Source: Ascaphus truei (taxonomy: Eukaryota; Chordata; Amphibia; Anura; Ascaphidae). Taken from it: 64,000 nucleotides of DNA. Both the position numbers and the translations under genes were made by a program. The first letter of the stretch is position 1; each line of letters opens with the position of its first letter. Positions 33,720-44,449 of the stretch are shown here, in pieces. Where the stretch lies: the NCBI GenBank assembly GCA_036426205.1, contig CM071568.1, positions 38,826,960-38,890,959 of the forward strand, read 5' to 3'. The notes under the pieces were generated by a model. That model saw nothing but the letters and a program-made list of their open reading frames with translations, was not told the DNA's origin and did not search any database.

Positions 33720-36049
33720 CAGCTAAACCCCGTTATAACGCGGGTCTCGGGGTCCACCCCGAGACCACCGCGTTACTAACGGGGTCGCGAGAAAAAAAAA
33801 TGGCCGCCGCGCTTTAGCGCATATTCATCCCGCGGGACAGGAGATGGGAGCGGGCATGTCCCTCCGCTCCCCGCTTCCCCCTGTCACCGCGGGACAGGCC
33901 GCGGGGCAGGAGATGGGAGCGGGAATGCCCTCCTGTCCCCGCTTCCCCCTGTCACCGCGGGAACTGGCAGGCAACATCCACTCCTCACCGAGCCGCACGG
34001 CGCATGCGCATGCGCACGGCGAACGTGAGGGGTGCCTGTGCATAAGTGTGTGCTTTGGAGACAGGTAAGCAGTCTCCGGAAGACCGCAACCCCCCCCCCC
34101 GCCGCAGCACAGGGCCTCCGCGCGTGTGTGTAAGTGTCTGTGAGTGTGTGGAAGTGTCTGAGTGTGTGTGTAAGTAAGTGTAAGAGCCGGAGCGGGAGGT
34201 GGAGGTTTGACAGGGAGGGGGGGCGTGGCTTGAGCGGAGGGACCGTACTCTCCCCCCCTCCCTCCACGGACTGCAGGAGGGAGCTGCTACTCTCCCCCCC
34301 CCTCCCTACAAAGAATGCGAGGAGGAGCTGCTACTCTCCCCCCCCTCCCCGGACTGCAGGAGGGACCAGGTATGTAGAACTAAGCATGGTAAAAAGGCCT
34401 CGCTTAATATGCTAACACTATGTGCAAAGTGTGGGTATTTAACAAACAAATGACAATCTTGCGACATGTAATCTATCTTGGTACAGAAATCTGCCTAGCC
34501 TCATTGCCAAGATGATCATCTTCATCTTTTGGTAACACAAGTGCTGTTCATTCTATGGGTCCTCCCTCCACTGGCTGCAGGAGGGACCCGCTACTCTCCC
34601 CCCCCCCCCCTCCCTCCACGGACTCGGGCTGGAGCAACTCATACATACACACATACACACAACACACACACACAGGCACTCACGCACTCATACACAAACA
34701 CGCGCGCACACACAGCAGGCACTCACGCACTCACACCACAACAGACAGGCACTCGCACTCCACACACACAGACGCTAACCCCCCCCCCGCCGCAGTACAG
34801 GGCCGCCGTAGCCGCAGCGCAGTGCAGGCCCCGCCACCCCCAACCCCCACAGCACAATACTTCCCACCCTTAACTTTGTGAAACAAAAGTCACAAGACAG
34901 GCAAATACATCTGTTAAAGTGCAGTTGTCTGTTTATTTCTATATAATAATTGTGTGCAGTGTGCAGTGTGTGTGCAGTGTGTCAGTGTGTGCAGTGGCAG
35001 TGTGAGCATAGAGCAGGGTGTGTGCAGTGTGCAGTGTGTGTGCAGGGTGTGTGCAGTGTGTCAGTGGTGCAAGTGTGAGCAAGTGAGCGCAGTGTGTGTG
35101 CAGTGTGCAGTTGGTGTGTGCAGTGTGTCAGTGTGTGCAGTGTCAGGCAAATGAGCAGTGTGTGTGCAGTGTGTGTGCAGTGTGCAGTGTGTGTGCAGTG
35201 TGCAATGAGCAGTGGTGTGGTGTGCAGGTGTCGTGTGCATGTGCAGTGTGTTGATTGTCGTGTGTGTGCAGTGTGTCAGGGGCAGTGTGAGCAATGAGCA
35301 GTGTGTGTGTGCAGTGTGCAGTGTGGTGCAGTGTGTGCAGTGTGCTGTGTCAGTGTGTGCAGTGTGTGTGCAGTGTGTGTGCAGTGTGTGTGTGCAGTGT
35401 GTGTGGCAGTAGTGAGCAATGAGCGTGTGTGTGCAGTGCAGTGTGTTGTGCAGTGTGTCAGGTGTTGCAGTGTGAGCATGAGCAGTGTGCAGTGGTGTGC
35501 AGGTGGCAGTGTGCGTGCAGTGTGTGTGCAGTGTGTCAGTGTGTGCAGTGTGAGTGAGCAATGAGCAGTGTGTGTGCAGGTGGCAGGTGCAGTGGCAGTG
35601 TGTGCAGTGTGTCAGGTGAGCAATGTGCAGTGTGGTGGCAGTGTGCTGGTTGCAGTGTGCAGTGTGTGTGCAGGTTGTGCAGCTCGAGTGTTGTCAGATT
35701 GTGTGCAGGCGTGTGAGCAATGAGCAGTGTGTGTGCAGTGTTTGCAGTGTGGTGGCAGTTGTGCAAGTGTGCAGTGGTGTGACAGTGTGTCAGTGTGAGC
35801 AATGAGCAGTGTGTGTGCAGTGTGGCATGTTGTGTGCAGTGAGGCAGTGTGAGCAATGAGCAGTGTGTGTGTGTGCAGTGAGTGTGGGCAGGTGTGCAGT
35901 GTGTTGCAGTGTGTGCAGTGTGCAAAAAAAAATGTAAAAAAAAATTAAAAAAATTTTTTTTTTTTTTTTTTTAAAAACGGGAGCCACGGGAAAACCGCGT
36001 TATAACCGAATCGCGGTATAACGAGGCGCGTTATAACGGGGTTTAGCTG
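33720..36049. mobile_element. Pogo/Tigger-like non-autonomous DNA transposon
   Basis: The left terminus is CAGCTAAACCCCGTTATAAC and the right is its complement, each flanked by TA (33718-33719 and 36050-36051), the duplication of Tc1/mariner-group elements. Termini with 'cgttataacg' are typical of pogo/Tigger-type families. The 2.33-kb interior has no transposase: it contains two 'gggacaggagatggg...' GC-rich units, 'ctccccccctccct' repeats, an AC-rich tract (34633-34765) and a long GTGTGCAG satellite. A host-like binding motif, GCGCATGCGCATGCGC (34000-34015), matches the NRF-1 consensus. Confidence 0.75.
34950..35925. repeat. GTGTGCAG-type satellite, ~975 bp
   Basis: Irregular tandem array of the words 'gtgtgtgcagtgtgcagt', 'gtgtgtcagtgtgtgcagt' and 'gtgagcaatgagcagtgt', with higher-order spacing of roughly 60-110 bp set by the 'gagcaatgagcagtgtg' word. 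Every open frame on both strands here is an artefact of the repeat. Confidence 0.92.
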
Positions 36050-36051
36050 TA

Positions 36052-37000
36052 TATATATATATCTATATCTATATATATACATACATATACATATATATAT
36101 ACATACACATGATGAACCAATATACAAAGAAATGTTTAAGAGTTTAGTAAAACATGCATAAATAAAAATACCAGTTCTCCATATCTGCCACAGAATAACA
36201 AAATCCTATTTCCTAATAAAATCATTCTCATGTGGCAATCAAAAGCATCAAATGCCAATCAAAAGATTGAATTGACATTGTATACATGATGCATAAAATC
36301 TGAGCACCAAGTACACTCTACCAATCAATGTTAACAATAAAATATTCAAAAGAAAATACAATGAAATCCAAACAAGTATACTATTTAAACCAAGCAAGGC
36401 AAGCCAAATAAATTACCATTAATTAATGACATCCCAAAACAATTAAAATACCATCCAAATCAATTACACAATTAACTCTTTTAATCGTTAAACAAACCCA
36501 TTCTGCAAAAAAGTTAACATCTGACAAAATAGTAGTACCAAAATAAAACCACTATAACAAAGCAAGCCTCACCCTGACCTAAAGTACACCATAGAACATC
36601 AAAAATGACATCTATCTAATTAAACATTACATTACACACATTTAACAATAGCAGCATATCAAAATACATTTAAATAGTGCAAAACAAGCATTTCCAACCA
36701 AATCATTTCTTACCCTGTATGTATATATCGATAGAGACATACATACATACATATATACATACAGTGGCAAGAAATGAGAATGGAAAAAAATTGTATCACA
36801 TAGAATAAATGACAAAAAACAGTTAAAGTTCCAAAAAAATACATTTCTTTAGTTAACTTACCATTAGCTGGCCCACTCACCGACTCCCATTGAACACCAA
36901 GCTCTCCAACCAATCCATGCACAGCAACAGGAACCCATAAAATAACAAACCATAACAAAATAAACTAAGACTTTTTTTTAATCCAAAACGTCTACAGTAT
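36052..37000. other. AT-rich DNA, no gene
   Basis: (TA)n tracts at 36050-36105, then A-rich sequence with no coding signal and no classified repeat. Confidence 0.5.
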
Positions 37001-37101
37001 CTTCATCTGTGTTCTTCCGTCTTCTTTCGTGCTTTCCCTGGCCTTAGAGCGCGCGCCGTCAGTGGGCATGTCTGGGGGCGGGCCAGTGACGTCACAGAGC
37101 T

Positions 37102-37124
37102 GGTTCGCCCTTATTGGGCGAACC
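37102..37124. repeat. Perfect hairpin, 9-bp arms
   Basis: GGTTCGCCC and GGGCGAACC around a 5-base loop. Confidence 0.9.
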
Positions 37125-37183
37125 GCTCACGTGACCGGCCCTGCGCTCCAGTAAGCGAAGAAACGAAAGATTTCTTAAGCCAC

Positions 37184-37209
37184 ACGCTTCCGCAGCCGTG
37201 CGGAAGCGT
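37184..37209. repeat. Perfect hairpin, 11-bp arms
   Basis: ACGCTTCCGCA and TGCGGAAGCGT around the 4-base loop gccg. Confidence 0.9.
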
Positions 37210-37284
37210 GCGCGAGCCTCTGCTAAAGCCGCTCTCATTGCGGCTGCAGGGGCTCAGTGCCGAGCAGCAGCACGCCTCAGCACG

Positions 37285-37306
37285 GGTCAGCGCTTAAGCG
37301 CTGACC
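37285..37306. repeat. Perfect 22-bp palindrome
   Basis: GGTCAGCGCTT followed directly by its reverse complement. Confidence 0.9.
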
Positions 37307-38950
37307 ATGCCCTAGGCCTTAGGTCTCTTATGTGTCCCAGCATCTAGATAAAAAGAGAGGGCTGTTTGGAGCCATATATAAATGCCAGGTAGTCTTTATA
37401 GATTCAAGTGAGCAAGGGCTGAATGTAAAAGCCCTTTAAGATCCAGTCTGGGTATTGTCAGGCTGATGCCGTTGTAGAGTTAGATATCAAAGCCCTGTGA
37501 CTTTGGGATAAACAGTGGATGGCCAGGATAGGGAGGGTAGGTATTCCTCTGGTCCCCGGTTCCTCTGCACTTCCCCCCCCTCTTCTTACCCTCTAGTGGC
37601 TGTGGGGATAGTTGCGTGTGAGGGGAGGGTGAAGGGAGGTGAGCACATCGCCGGAGACACGCTGTGAGCACAGTACAGGGCGCCACCATTTTAATGAAGC
37701 TTGCGCATGTGCAACAGAGCACCCGGCGGCCATTAGAAGAATTGTGCATGCGCAGTGCATTACCAGCAGCCTCAGGGGCTGCTGCAACACATGACCCACA
37801 GCAGCCAATAGGGCGCCCAGGATCTCCTGCAAGGCGATAGATACATTTTCCGCACTTGGCAAGCCACGCCAGTCGGGGCTGGGACAAGGAAGGGGTAGGT
37901 TGCATGTGCAGGTGTCTGTGGCACCTGCACTAGGCCAGATACCCCCTGTTAGGCCACAGATAGGCCGCAACTCCCCTCAGCTTGTGGCTGCTGCAGGGAC
38001 AGGCCCATAGATAGGGACACTGTGTCTATAGCATAATAGTGAGGGGCACAGGCAGGACACGCTGCATCCTGGATCAGGGTGATCTGGGACCAGATCATCC
38101 ATCTGTGCTAAAGAGACTATTAAGGTGGTACCATCCAGTAGGGACCCAGCCATCGTAGAGGTGGAGGCATCACGGTTCATCATTGGATCCGTGGATCCCA
38201 TCTGCATCATCTGCATGCCCTGGTGTGGACATGCCCAGCAGGTACCTCATCTCACCAAGTGCACCAACTATACATGGGCTAGTGGGGCAGTGCTGTCTCA
38301 CACACTTAGGTGGGTGGTTGGTTCTGTGGACACTGGGACGGTCCTGTGCCCGGAGAAACTCAGTACATTGGGGTAGACTCTGCAGGGGTGTGGACACGGT
38401 GTTGGGAAGGCACGGTGAGGGGTTGCGGCCCTGCAAGGCCTAGTATTGCGGTAGTGGTGCTATTGTTTATAATTGTTTCTATGCATATAATAAATTGCTA
38501 TTGTTTTACTACATCAGTGTGTATTGGTCATATATAGTCCTGCACGGGGCTATCCCACATAGTTAAGATCCCACGCAGGTGGAGGCGCTGTCACCCATCA
38601 AATCATGTACACCCCAGGCTCCCTGAAGCGGAGGTTCAGGCCTCTTGTAAGCCACAGGTAACGCACCACACACACCATAGCCGCCATATCTCCCAGGGAG
38701 TGGGGGAAAGAGCGCTACACTTATTTTTCATATTAATGGTTTGTACTTTGCAGTAAGCCAAGAGTAACTCAGAGTAATGAATGTCTGAGAACTTCAGCCA
38801 TCCAGTGTTATCCCCAGGGCTAACAGACTTATTTGGGCCCATGGGCTGCCCATGGCAATGAAGAAGTCCATGCCTTCTTCCTGAAACACTGTTTTTATTT
38901 CATTTTTGCAACTCTCACTCTTTTGCCTGTTAAGAGACCAAACAAGTAAA

Positions 38951-40349
38951 CTACCCCAATTACCCTATATACATAATGTGGAATAAAAACACATACAATT
39001 TAGCAGGGAAAACTTGCAGTTCAAGCAATACCCTGCATGTGTGTGAGCAAATACATGTAGCATTTAAAAAACATTTTTTAAATACATTCTTAATGTATTC
39101 TAATGTAACAAGCATTTTTGTTCCTATAGCAACCATTTACAAAGTCACATCCCTTTCCGCTACTGAAACAGCATCACCTTTTTGAGCCCTGACTTCTCTA
39201 GCAGTGAACCAATTGAATCTAGTGCCTGCTTCATCACATGTTCTTACTCACAGAACTTTGTCTGCAGCAGAACAGGACCCAAGATGCATTTAGTAAACCC
39301 CATGCCAAATCTTCAGCGACCGATTACAGGAGAACGGATCGATCAGCAACTTAGTTAATCACTTGTCAGTGTTTAGATTGTAAGGATGTACATATTGAAT
39401 GAAAAAAAACTTTATTTTTTTTAAACAACAGCTTGAACTGCAGTTTTAATGCATTAACCTAGATTTTTACAAAAGAAATTCAATTCCATCTTTACATTAA
39501 TCAGAGAAATACGGGAAGAAAAAAATGATATGGTAATATATCAATAACTAACAATACATGTAATTATTGTAATTATTGTCCTACAAATCCATATCTACAT
39601 ACCAATAATCTGCTCAATCCATCATTGCTCTATTCTTTTGTGTATAGAAAGAGATTGATCTAATCCGCTCGCCTAGTACAAATGTAATGGAATTTTAGCT
39701 ATGGTGCAAGGGAGGAGATAATATAGTACAGACAAATTGATCCCTAAGGATCAGAAAGATCCTCCAAAAATTGTACTCTATGGCATTTGGGAACAAATAT
39801 GCTGAACAGGTAAATCCTGCAGATCAATAGACTGCTTCGGCTCTTCTGGACTACTACGATCAGTTCATTAAAAATGAAAACAATATGGATAAAAATGTTT
39901 GCAATGTCTGATGTACATGTGATCCTTCAATAAAATTTAAGTTGAAAAAAAAAAAAGATGAAAACAATAAAATTGTATTACATCAAAAAAAATCAATGTG
40001 ACACGGTGTGAGTTATTTACAGTGTAATATAGTTATAATGTAGAATCCCCGTAGTGGAGTGGAAGTAGTTTAATGTACTTGGGATATTGGAAGCGTGGGA
40101 ATTAGTTAAATTGAGAAAAACGTGTTGGCACCTATGGTGAGGTTCAAGATTAATAAACCAAAATATTTTAGTCTTAGTAGTTAGTATTTTCCTGATGCCA
40201 ATGTTTGTCTCAAATTGTATCTAATGTTGTAACAATGGTGTCTGTGGTATATTATGCTATTGATCACATTTGCTTTCCTACATAAGTAACATGTGGTAAA
40301 GTACCTATTTCCACTCAGCTGAATGTACAGTGAATGTAATGGTGGTTTT
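38951..40349. other. No gene recognised
   Basis: AT-rich sequence with no coding signal. Matches 56550-57854 in the second copy, except for a poorly alignable stretch (about 38965-39400). Confidence 0.5.
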
Positions 40350-40540
40350 CAGGGCCATCGAGAGGGCTGGGGGGAGAGCTGGGACGCTGGACATGTGTCC
40401 CAGGCAAGGTGGCTATGAGGGGCCCGTTCGGCACTGGAAGTTGGGCCCAACTTATTGGTCGAGTATGTTGATCCTCTCGTTGCCATGGGACCCCGAGTCT
40501 TCCCAGCTGCGAGACTCCCTCACTGACACTGTCCCACGTC

Positions 40541-40600
40541 GAGACTCTGATGTCGGCACACGCCGGAAGCTGGGACCAGCTTCCAGCACACACCGGCGTG
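40541..40600. repeat. Hairpin-bearing direct repeat, left copy
   Basis: A 60-bp block ('gactctgatgtcggcacacg' onward) forming a hairpin through 'gaagctgg'/'ccagcttc' and 'cgccgg'/'ccggcg'. It recurs at 42183-42242, 1642 bp downstream, in the same orientation. Confidence 0.85.
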
Positions 40601-40939
40601 AGAGGTTACCTTGTTTCACCTACCCTGGGTGGTCATCATTGAAGTTGGTATCCGTTCTGCAATTGGCTATACTAAATGTGGGCCATTTGACAGGAACCCA
40701 CTGGTCTCAGAGAGGAATATATGCCTTATCTCATGTGATTAAACTTACCTTTAGAGGGTGAGTCAGGGCAGTCAACACTGTTTGACTGAGCTGACACATT
40801 GTAGTCACTCAGTTTCATCTGTCCTGGAATATATCAACCCTGAAATACATTGTGGCTAGTCAGTCTTTTAGTTACAACTATGTTTGTCATATGTGGCTAA
40901 TAGCTATAAGTAGCATTATCATTATGGCTATTACCATAT

Positions 40940-41780
40940 TGTAAGGATTCCACACCTCGGTTTACTGCTTACCTTGCCTTACAGACCTGTGCAGTCCTGG
41001 AACACTCCCCATGATATATTCTGCAGCTGTGCAAGCTATTACTGCAGCCCCAGCTTGGGTTCAGTCATTAGAGCAATGCTCTCACACGCCCCTTTTGCTA
41101 TAGGTTCGCTGACCTTTAAATACAGCTTTCCCACAATGCTTCTCTGCCGAGCATAATCCTTCTTGGATGTTACCAAGTGTTCTGCCATAAGCCCCTGGCT
41201 TGTTCCTGGTTCTTGGGCCTGCTGCTCTCTCTCCATTGCAAAGGCCGTGTCCTGGTTCCTGTGCTGTAGCGGTGGATCTCCAGCGTAACTTCAGCTCCCT
41301 GTTTCCTGAGACCTGCTGCCCTTCCCATAGCAGAGGTCTGTCTCTGAGTCCTGAGGCCTGCAGCTCTCTCTCCCCGCACAGGCTCGTTCTGGACTCCTAC
41401 GCTAAAGCATTGGTTTACCAGTGCTGCCTGGCGGTGTGTCCACTCCGGTCAGCCTTCCCCTTCCTGAGACCGGCGCCATGGGCCATAGACGCCACTCGCG
41501 CAAACCCCGTTTCCAACCTGCAGCAATTTTGCTGAAGCAGGAAGACCTGCTTGATCTCCTATTGCCGACTCCCTGCTTGGACTACGTTTACCATGATGTC
41601 TCCAATCCTGACCCTGGCACGTCCACTGACTACGCTGCTCTCTCCAGTCCCGACCCTGCTATGTACGACTACGAACTGCGCAATCCGGATCAGCCTGCGC
41701 GGTCTAAGGTCGGTGCTTATACAACCCCACCTCAGCCACGCGGTCCGACCCTGGTTTGTGGCGAGCACAACCGTGACACA
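40940..41780 (+). mobile_element. Solo-LTR-like segment
   Basis: Begins TGTAAGGATTCC and ends CCGTGACACA, with a TATA-like 'gacctttaaatacag' near 41110. No convincing target duplication and no internal region are present. The 185-codon frame starting at 41421 is proline-rich without a domain and is not called. Confidence 0.3.
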
Positions 41781-42182
41781 TTACACCAATTCATGTCTGG
41801 TATATATCTCCAGTGTGGGATTAAGGTACTAATCTCATATATAGCAGCTCTGCCTAAGGGAGGGGTCTCTTGTTTTTTGTCATATAGGCATTTATTGCAC
41901 ATTACACAATTACTATATGCTAATGAGCAGTTTATTCAGGACCTTACTATCAGTATAAGCGCTAGAAATAGGTTTTAATCAGAATTTTGTTTTCCATATA
42001 TCTGTATATTATAATAAAATGTATTTGTTTTACATATTAGTGGAGCAGAGTGCATCTAAGGGGATTTTACTATCTTTTTGTATACACATTTACCCTTATC
42101 CCCGATTGCACCACTCCAGTAAGTTTCAATCTTCAGCTGAGCAGGATCCAGCCCCCCTTGCCCTTCCCTGTTTATTCATTTG

Positions 42183-42242
42183 GAGACTCTGATGTTGGCA
42201 CACGTCGGAAGCTGGGCCCAGCTTCCAGCACACACCGGCGTG
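42183..42242. repeat. Hairpin-bearing direct repeat, right copy
   Basis: Copy of 40541-40600. Its centre is a perfect 20-bp palindrome, GGAAGCTGGG plus its complement. Confidence 0.85.
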
Positions 42243-42446
42243 TGAGAAAGGCTCGGCAAGGGACAGTGAGGTAGGCCCGCAGCTGAGGAGAGCCTGGGCT
42301 CAGTGGCAATGAGAGGACCGGTAGCTGGACAAAGAAGATAGGCCCAGCTAGAGGGCGGGCCCAATTGCTTTGTCCAGCCACCGGGCTGCGGGCCTTCCGT
42401 ACTGTCCTGCGCAGAGCCTCTGTCTGACGTTGGAACGTGCAGCAGT

Positions 42447-42524
42447 ATGAGAGAGCCCCAGCGCGAAAGCGTAAGAATGGCCCCTTACAGCGTGGGAGAG
42501 CCGGGGTCTGAGACCATCCCCAAG
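42447..42524 (+). other. Exon-like frame before a consensus splice donor
   Basis: An ATG opens 26 codons (starting MREPQRES) that end exactly at CAAG|GTAAGT, a strong 5' splice site, within the hAT-like element. Also intact in the second copy near 59908-59985. Could be a transposon 5' exon, or chance. Confidence 0.22.
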
Positions 42525-42851
42525 GTAAGTGTGTGTTTTGTATGTATTTGGGGGGCTATATGTATTTGGGGGGTGGGGGTTTTGAATTTTTTTGTGGGGA
42601 TGTAGGGGAGTAATTATTGTGGGGGGGGCAATGAAGGAGCGGGATTGAGTGAGAGGGTGGTAATTGATATAGTGGGAGGAGAGTGAAAGGGGAGTAAGGT
42701 AGAGAGAGGGGAAGGGAAGGAGAGAGTGAGTTAGGGTGAGATGGGGGGAGAGAAATACATGGGAAGAGGGGGAAATAGGTGTGAAATGGGGAGGTCCTGT
42801 CGGAACACTAGTCCTGGGCCCCGGGAAATCTGTCTGTGCCCTGGTGATTGT

Positions 42852-43383
42852 TGTCACTATTTGTTATCTTGAGAAAAGTCCAAATGAGGGACTGAAATGT
42901 TGATCCTGAAATAAAGATAAGTCCCACTTTTTTCTGTACATTTAAGCATTTCTCCAGTGATAGTTTTACAAGTGGATGTTATCGTGAGTGCACTTTTTAA
43001 CCATTTCTACTCAACTGAATGGAAATTAAGGTGCATTAGAGCTTAATATCATATAAAGTATATAAAATGTAACTTTATTTATGACTTTGTAATACATGTT
43101 AAGCATAAAATTGTTAAACATTAATGTACATAGCTACAGTATAAGGCATTACAGGAGTTTGGTTGCCACCCACCAATCCAACCTTTGAAACTAATGTAGT
43201 TGTCTGTATTTTGTGCCTACTTAGGCCCCAAAAGAATGGATTATAACTGAACTGAAACCCGATTTTCCCTTAATATTTGCCACTTAATTGAATGTTACAG
43301 CAACATCTACCACGCTCTAGTGATTGTTCCCTTTACTCTCAACAATAACATTGAGATTGCTGCATCATTTTTGCATGATATAC

Positions 43384-43386
<3 letters not shown>
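42852..43386. other. No gene recognised
   Basis: AT-rich, no coding signal. Confidence 0.5.

Positions 43387-43387
<1 letters not shown>

Positions 43388-43427
<40 letters not shown>
43388..43427. repeat. (TA)n microsatellite
   Basis: About 20 TA units. Confidence 0.95.
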
Positions 43428-43428
<1 letters not shown>

Positions 43429-43500
43429 CAACTGTAAATATTACTGTATGTTCATTTGCATGTCTTAGACAGGTCTGCAACCCTGTCTTTCCCCATTATT
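43428..43500 (+). repeat. Short repeat shared with 61.9 kb
   Basis: 'gcaactgtaaatattactgt', 'catttgcatgtctta', 'gacaggtctgcaaccc' and 'tttccccattat' recur in the same order on the minus strand at about 61876-61950, next to the foldback there. Both copies abut a (TA)n tract. Confidence 0.75.
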
Positions 43501-44100
43501 ATTATTGCTCCTGAGGAAGCTGACTGTGAGATCAGCGAAACGCGTAGAGCTAAGCCTGTACACCGCATGCGACCGTTCCTGTTCCAAGATCGTGGTGAAG
43601 AGTTTTCCGTGCCGCCTTACCATCCGCTCCTGTCCTCCGCTGTACCGGAAGCAGTCCGTCTCAGAAGGATGTGACGTCAGACGCCGGTTACCACGGACAG
43701 ATCGAGGAGGTTTCACACTGAAAGACCAGACTCTCACCTCGCCTCAAAAGATACCTTTATGTGCCTACACTTCATGTACATATTGTGAGTACATTTCTTA
43801 TGTTTTTTATCTTATAAACCTGTGCCAATTGGTCCATACTATGGTTTTCCTTTGATATTTTTTACATGACTACAACTCTGAACAAGAACATACCTGAATA
43901 TCTTCCAATCCTGCTTTCCTGATCAACGCTGATTCTTCATTATCCTGTTTAAACGCTGACTCTTCACTTACTTCTTGTAAGTAGAAGATTCATACGAGCC
44001 AAGATTTTAAAAAGCCAATCACTGTGTGATTTTATTACACTATTATTGTGTTTCTTTTTTGGGGTGTTCCTGATTATCGCTCCCTTCACATTTTGGATAT
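43501..44100 (+). mobile_element. Penelope-type terminal sequence
   Basis: Starts with a hammerhead-like motif, then GC-rich sequence with 'ggatgtgacgtcagacgccg' and an AT-rich part ending near 'cctgattatcgctccctt'. It resembles the ends of the PLE arms in organisation, not in sequence beyond the motif, so it would be a different PLE family. No coding part is attached. Confidence 0.45.
43507..43550 (+). ncRNA. Hammerhead-like motif, best formed
   Basis: Stem I: GCTC (43507-43510) pairs with GAGC (43547-43550). Core CTGAGGA (43511-43517). One extra A, then stem II GCTGA (43519-43523) with TCAGC (43532-43536). GAAA (43537-43540), stem III C-GC-G (43541-43544), then T and A with A43546 as the predicted cleavage position. 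All conserved core bases of a type I hammerhead are present; the single extra A after the core is the only irregularity and is shared with the PLE-arm motifs. Confidence 0.55.
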
Positions 44101-44449
44101 CCCCATCTACCACCATCTCCCAAAGATCCATAAGACATTGGTCGACCCACCTGACTGACCAATAGTCTCTAGTATTGTATCTTTGAAGATGACATATTTT
44201 TACATGCCACACGTAGAACTTATCCGCATACACTGGCGACACACTTTATTCGAGCTCGGCTAGTCCCACGAATTCGGGTATACCCGGGTGTATTGAGGTT
44301 TGTGACTGTTTTCTGCCCGAGTGCATTGGGTTATTTTCCAGGCAGGGATTGAAGCATTTTATTCCCGCTGGCTGCAATACTGCACAGTATATATATATAT
44401 ATTGTGACATAGTCCAAAGATGTTAGGCAGCTTTCTGCCCCATTTTAGA
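44101..44449. other. Spacer between the two 17-kb copies
   Basis: About 350 bp absent from the second copy, ending in a short (TA)n tract (44388-44402). Contains 'cccgggtgtattgaggtttg'. No gene. Confidence 0.6.

Larger units (their letters stand above)
37001..38950. other. GC-rich unclassified repeat-like DNA
   Basis: No gene is supported. It contains three perfect hairpins (listed separately), a TGACGTCA palindrome at 37088-37095, and an AATAAA within 'cataataaattgct' near 38480-38490, a possible element polyA signal. It is duplicated with gaps at 54600-56550. Confidence 0.4.
40350..42843. mobile_element. hAT-like element
   Basis: Ends read CAGGGCCATCGAGAGG on the left and, on the complement at the right, CAGGGCACAGACAG, in keeping with hAT-type termini. 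The 8 bases outside are GTGGTTTT (40342-40349) and GTGATTGT (42844-42851), matching at 6 of 8, a plausible hAT duplication. No transposase domain is seen inside. Contains a 60-bp direct repeat pair, an LTR-like insertion and a short exon-like frame. Confidence 0.5.

Noticed and set aside
34950..35925. Several cysteine/valine- or histidine/threonine-rich open frames on both strands
   Set aside because: They are translations of the GTGTGCAG satellite; both strands are open at once.
41421..41978. 185-codon frame as a Gag-like gene
   Set aside because: Proline/aspartate-rich without a domain, within an LTR-like repeat; no zinc knuckle or neighbouring polymerase.
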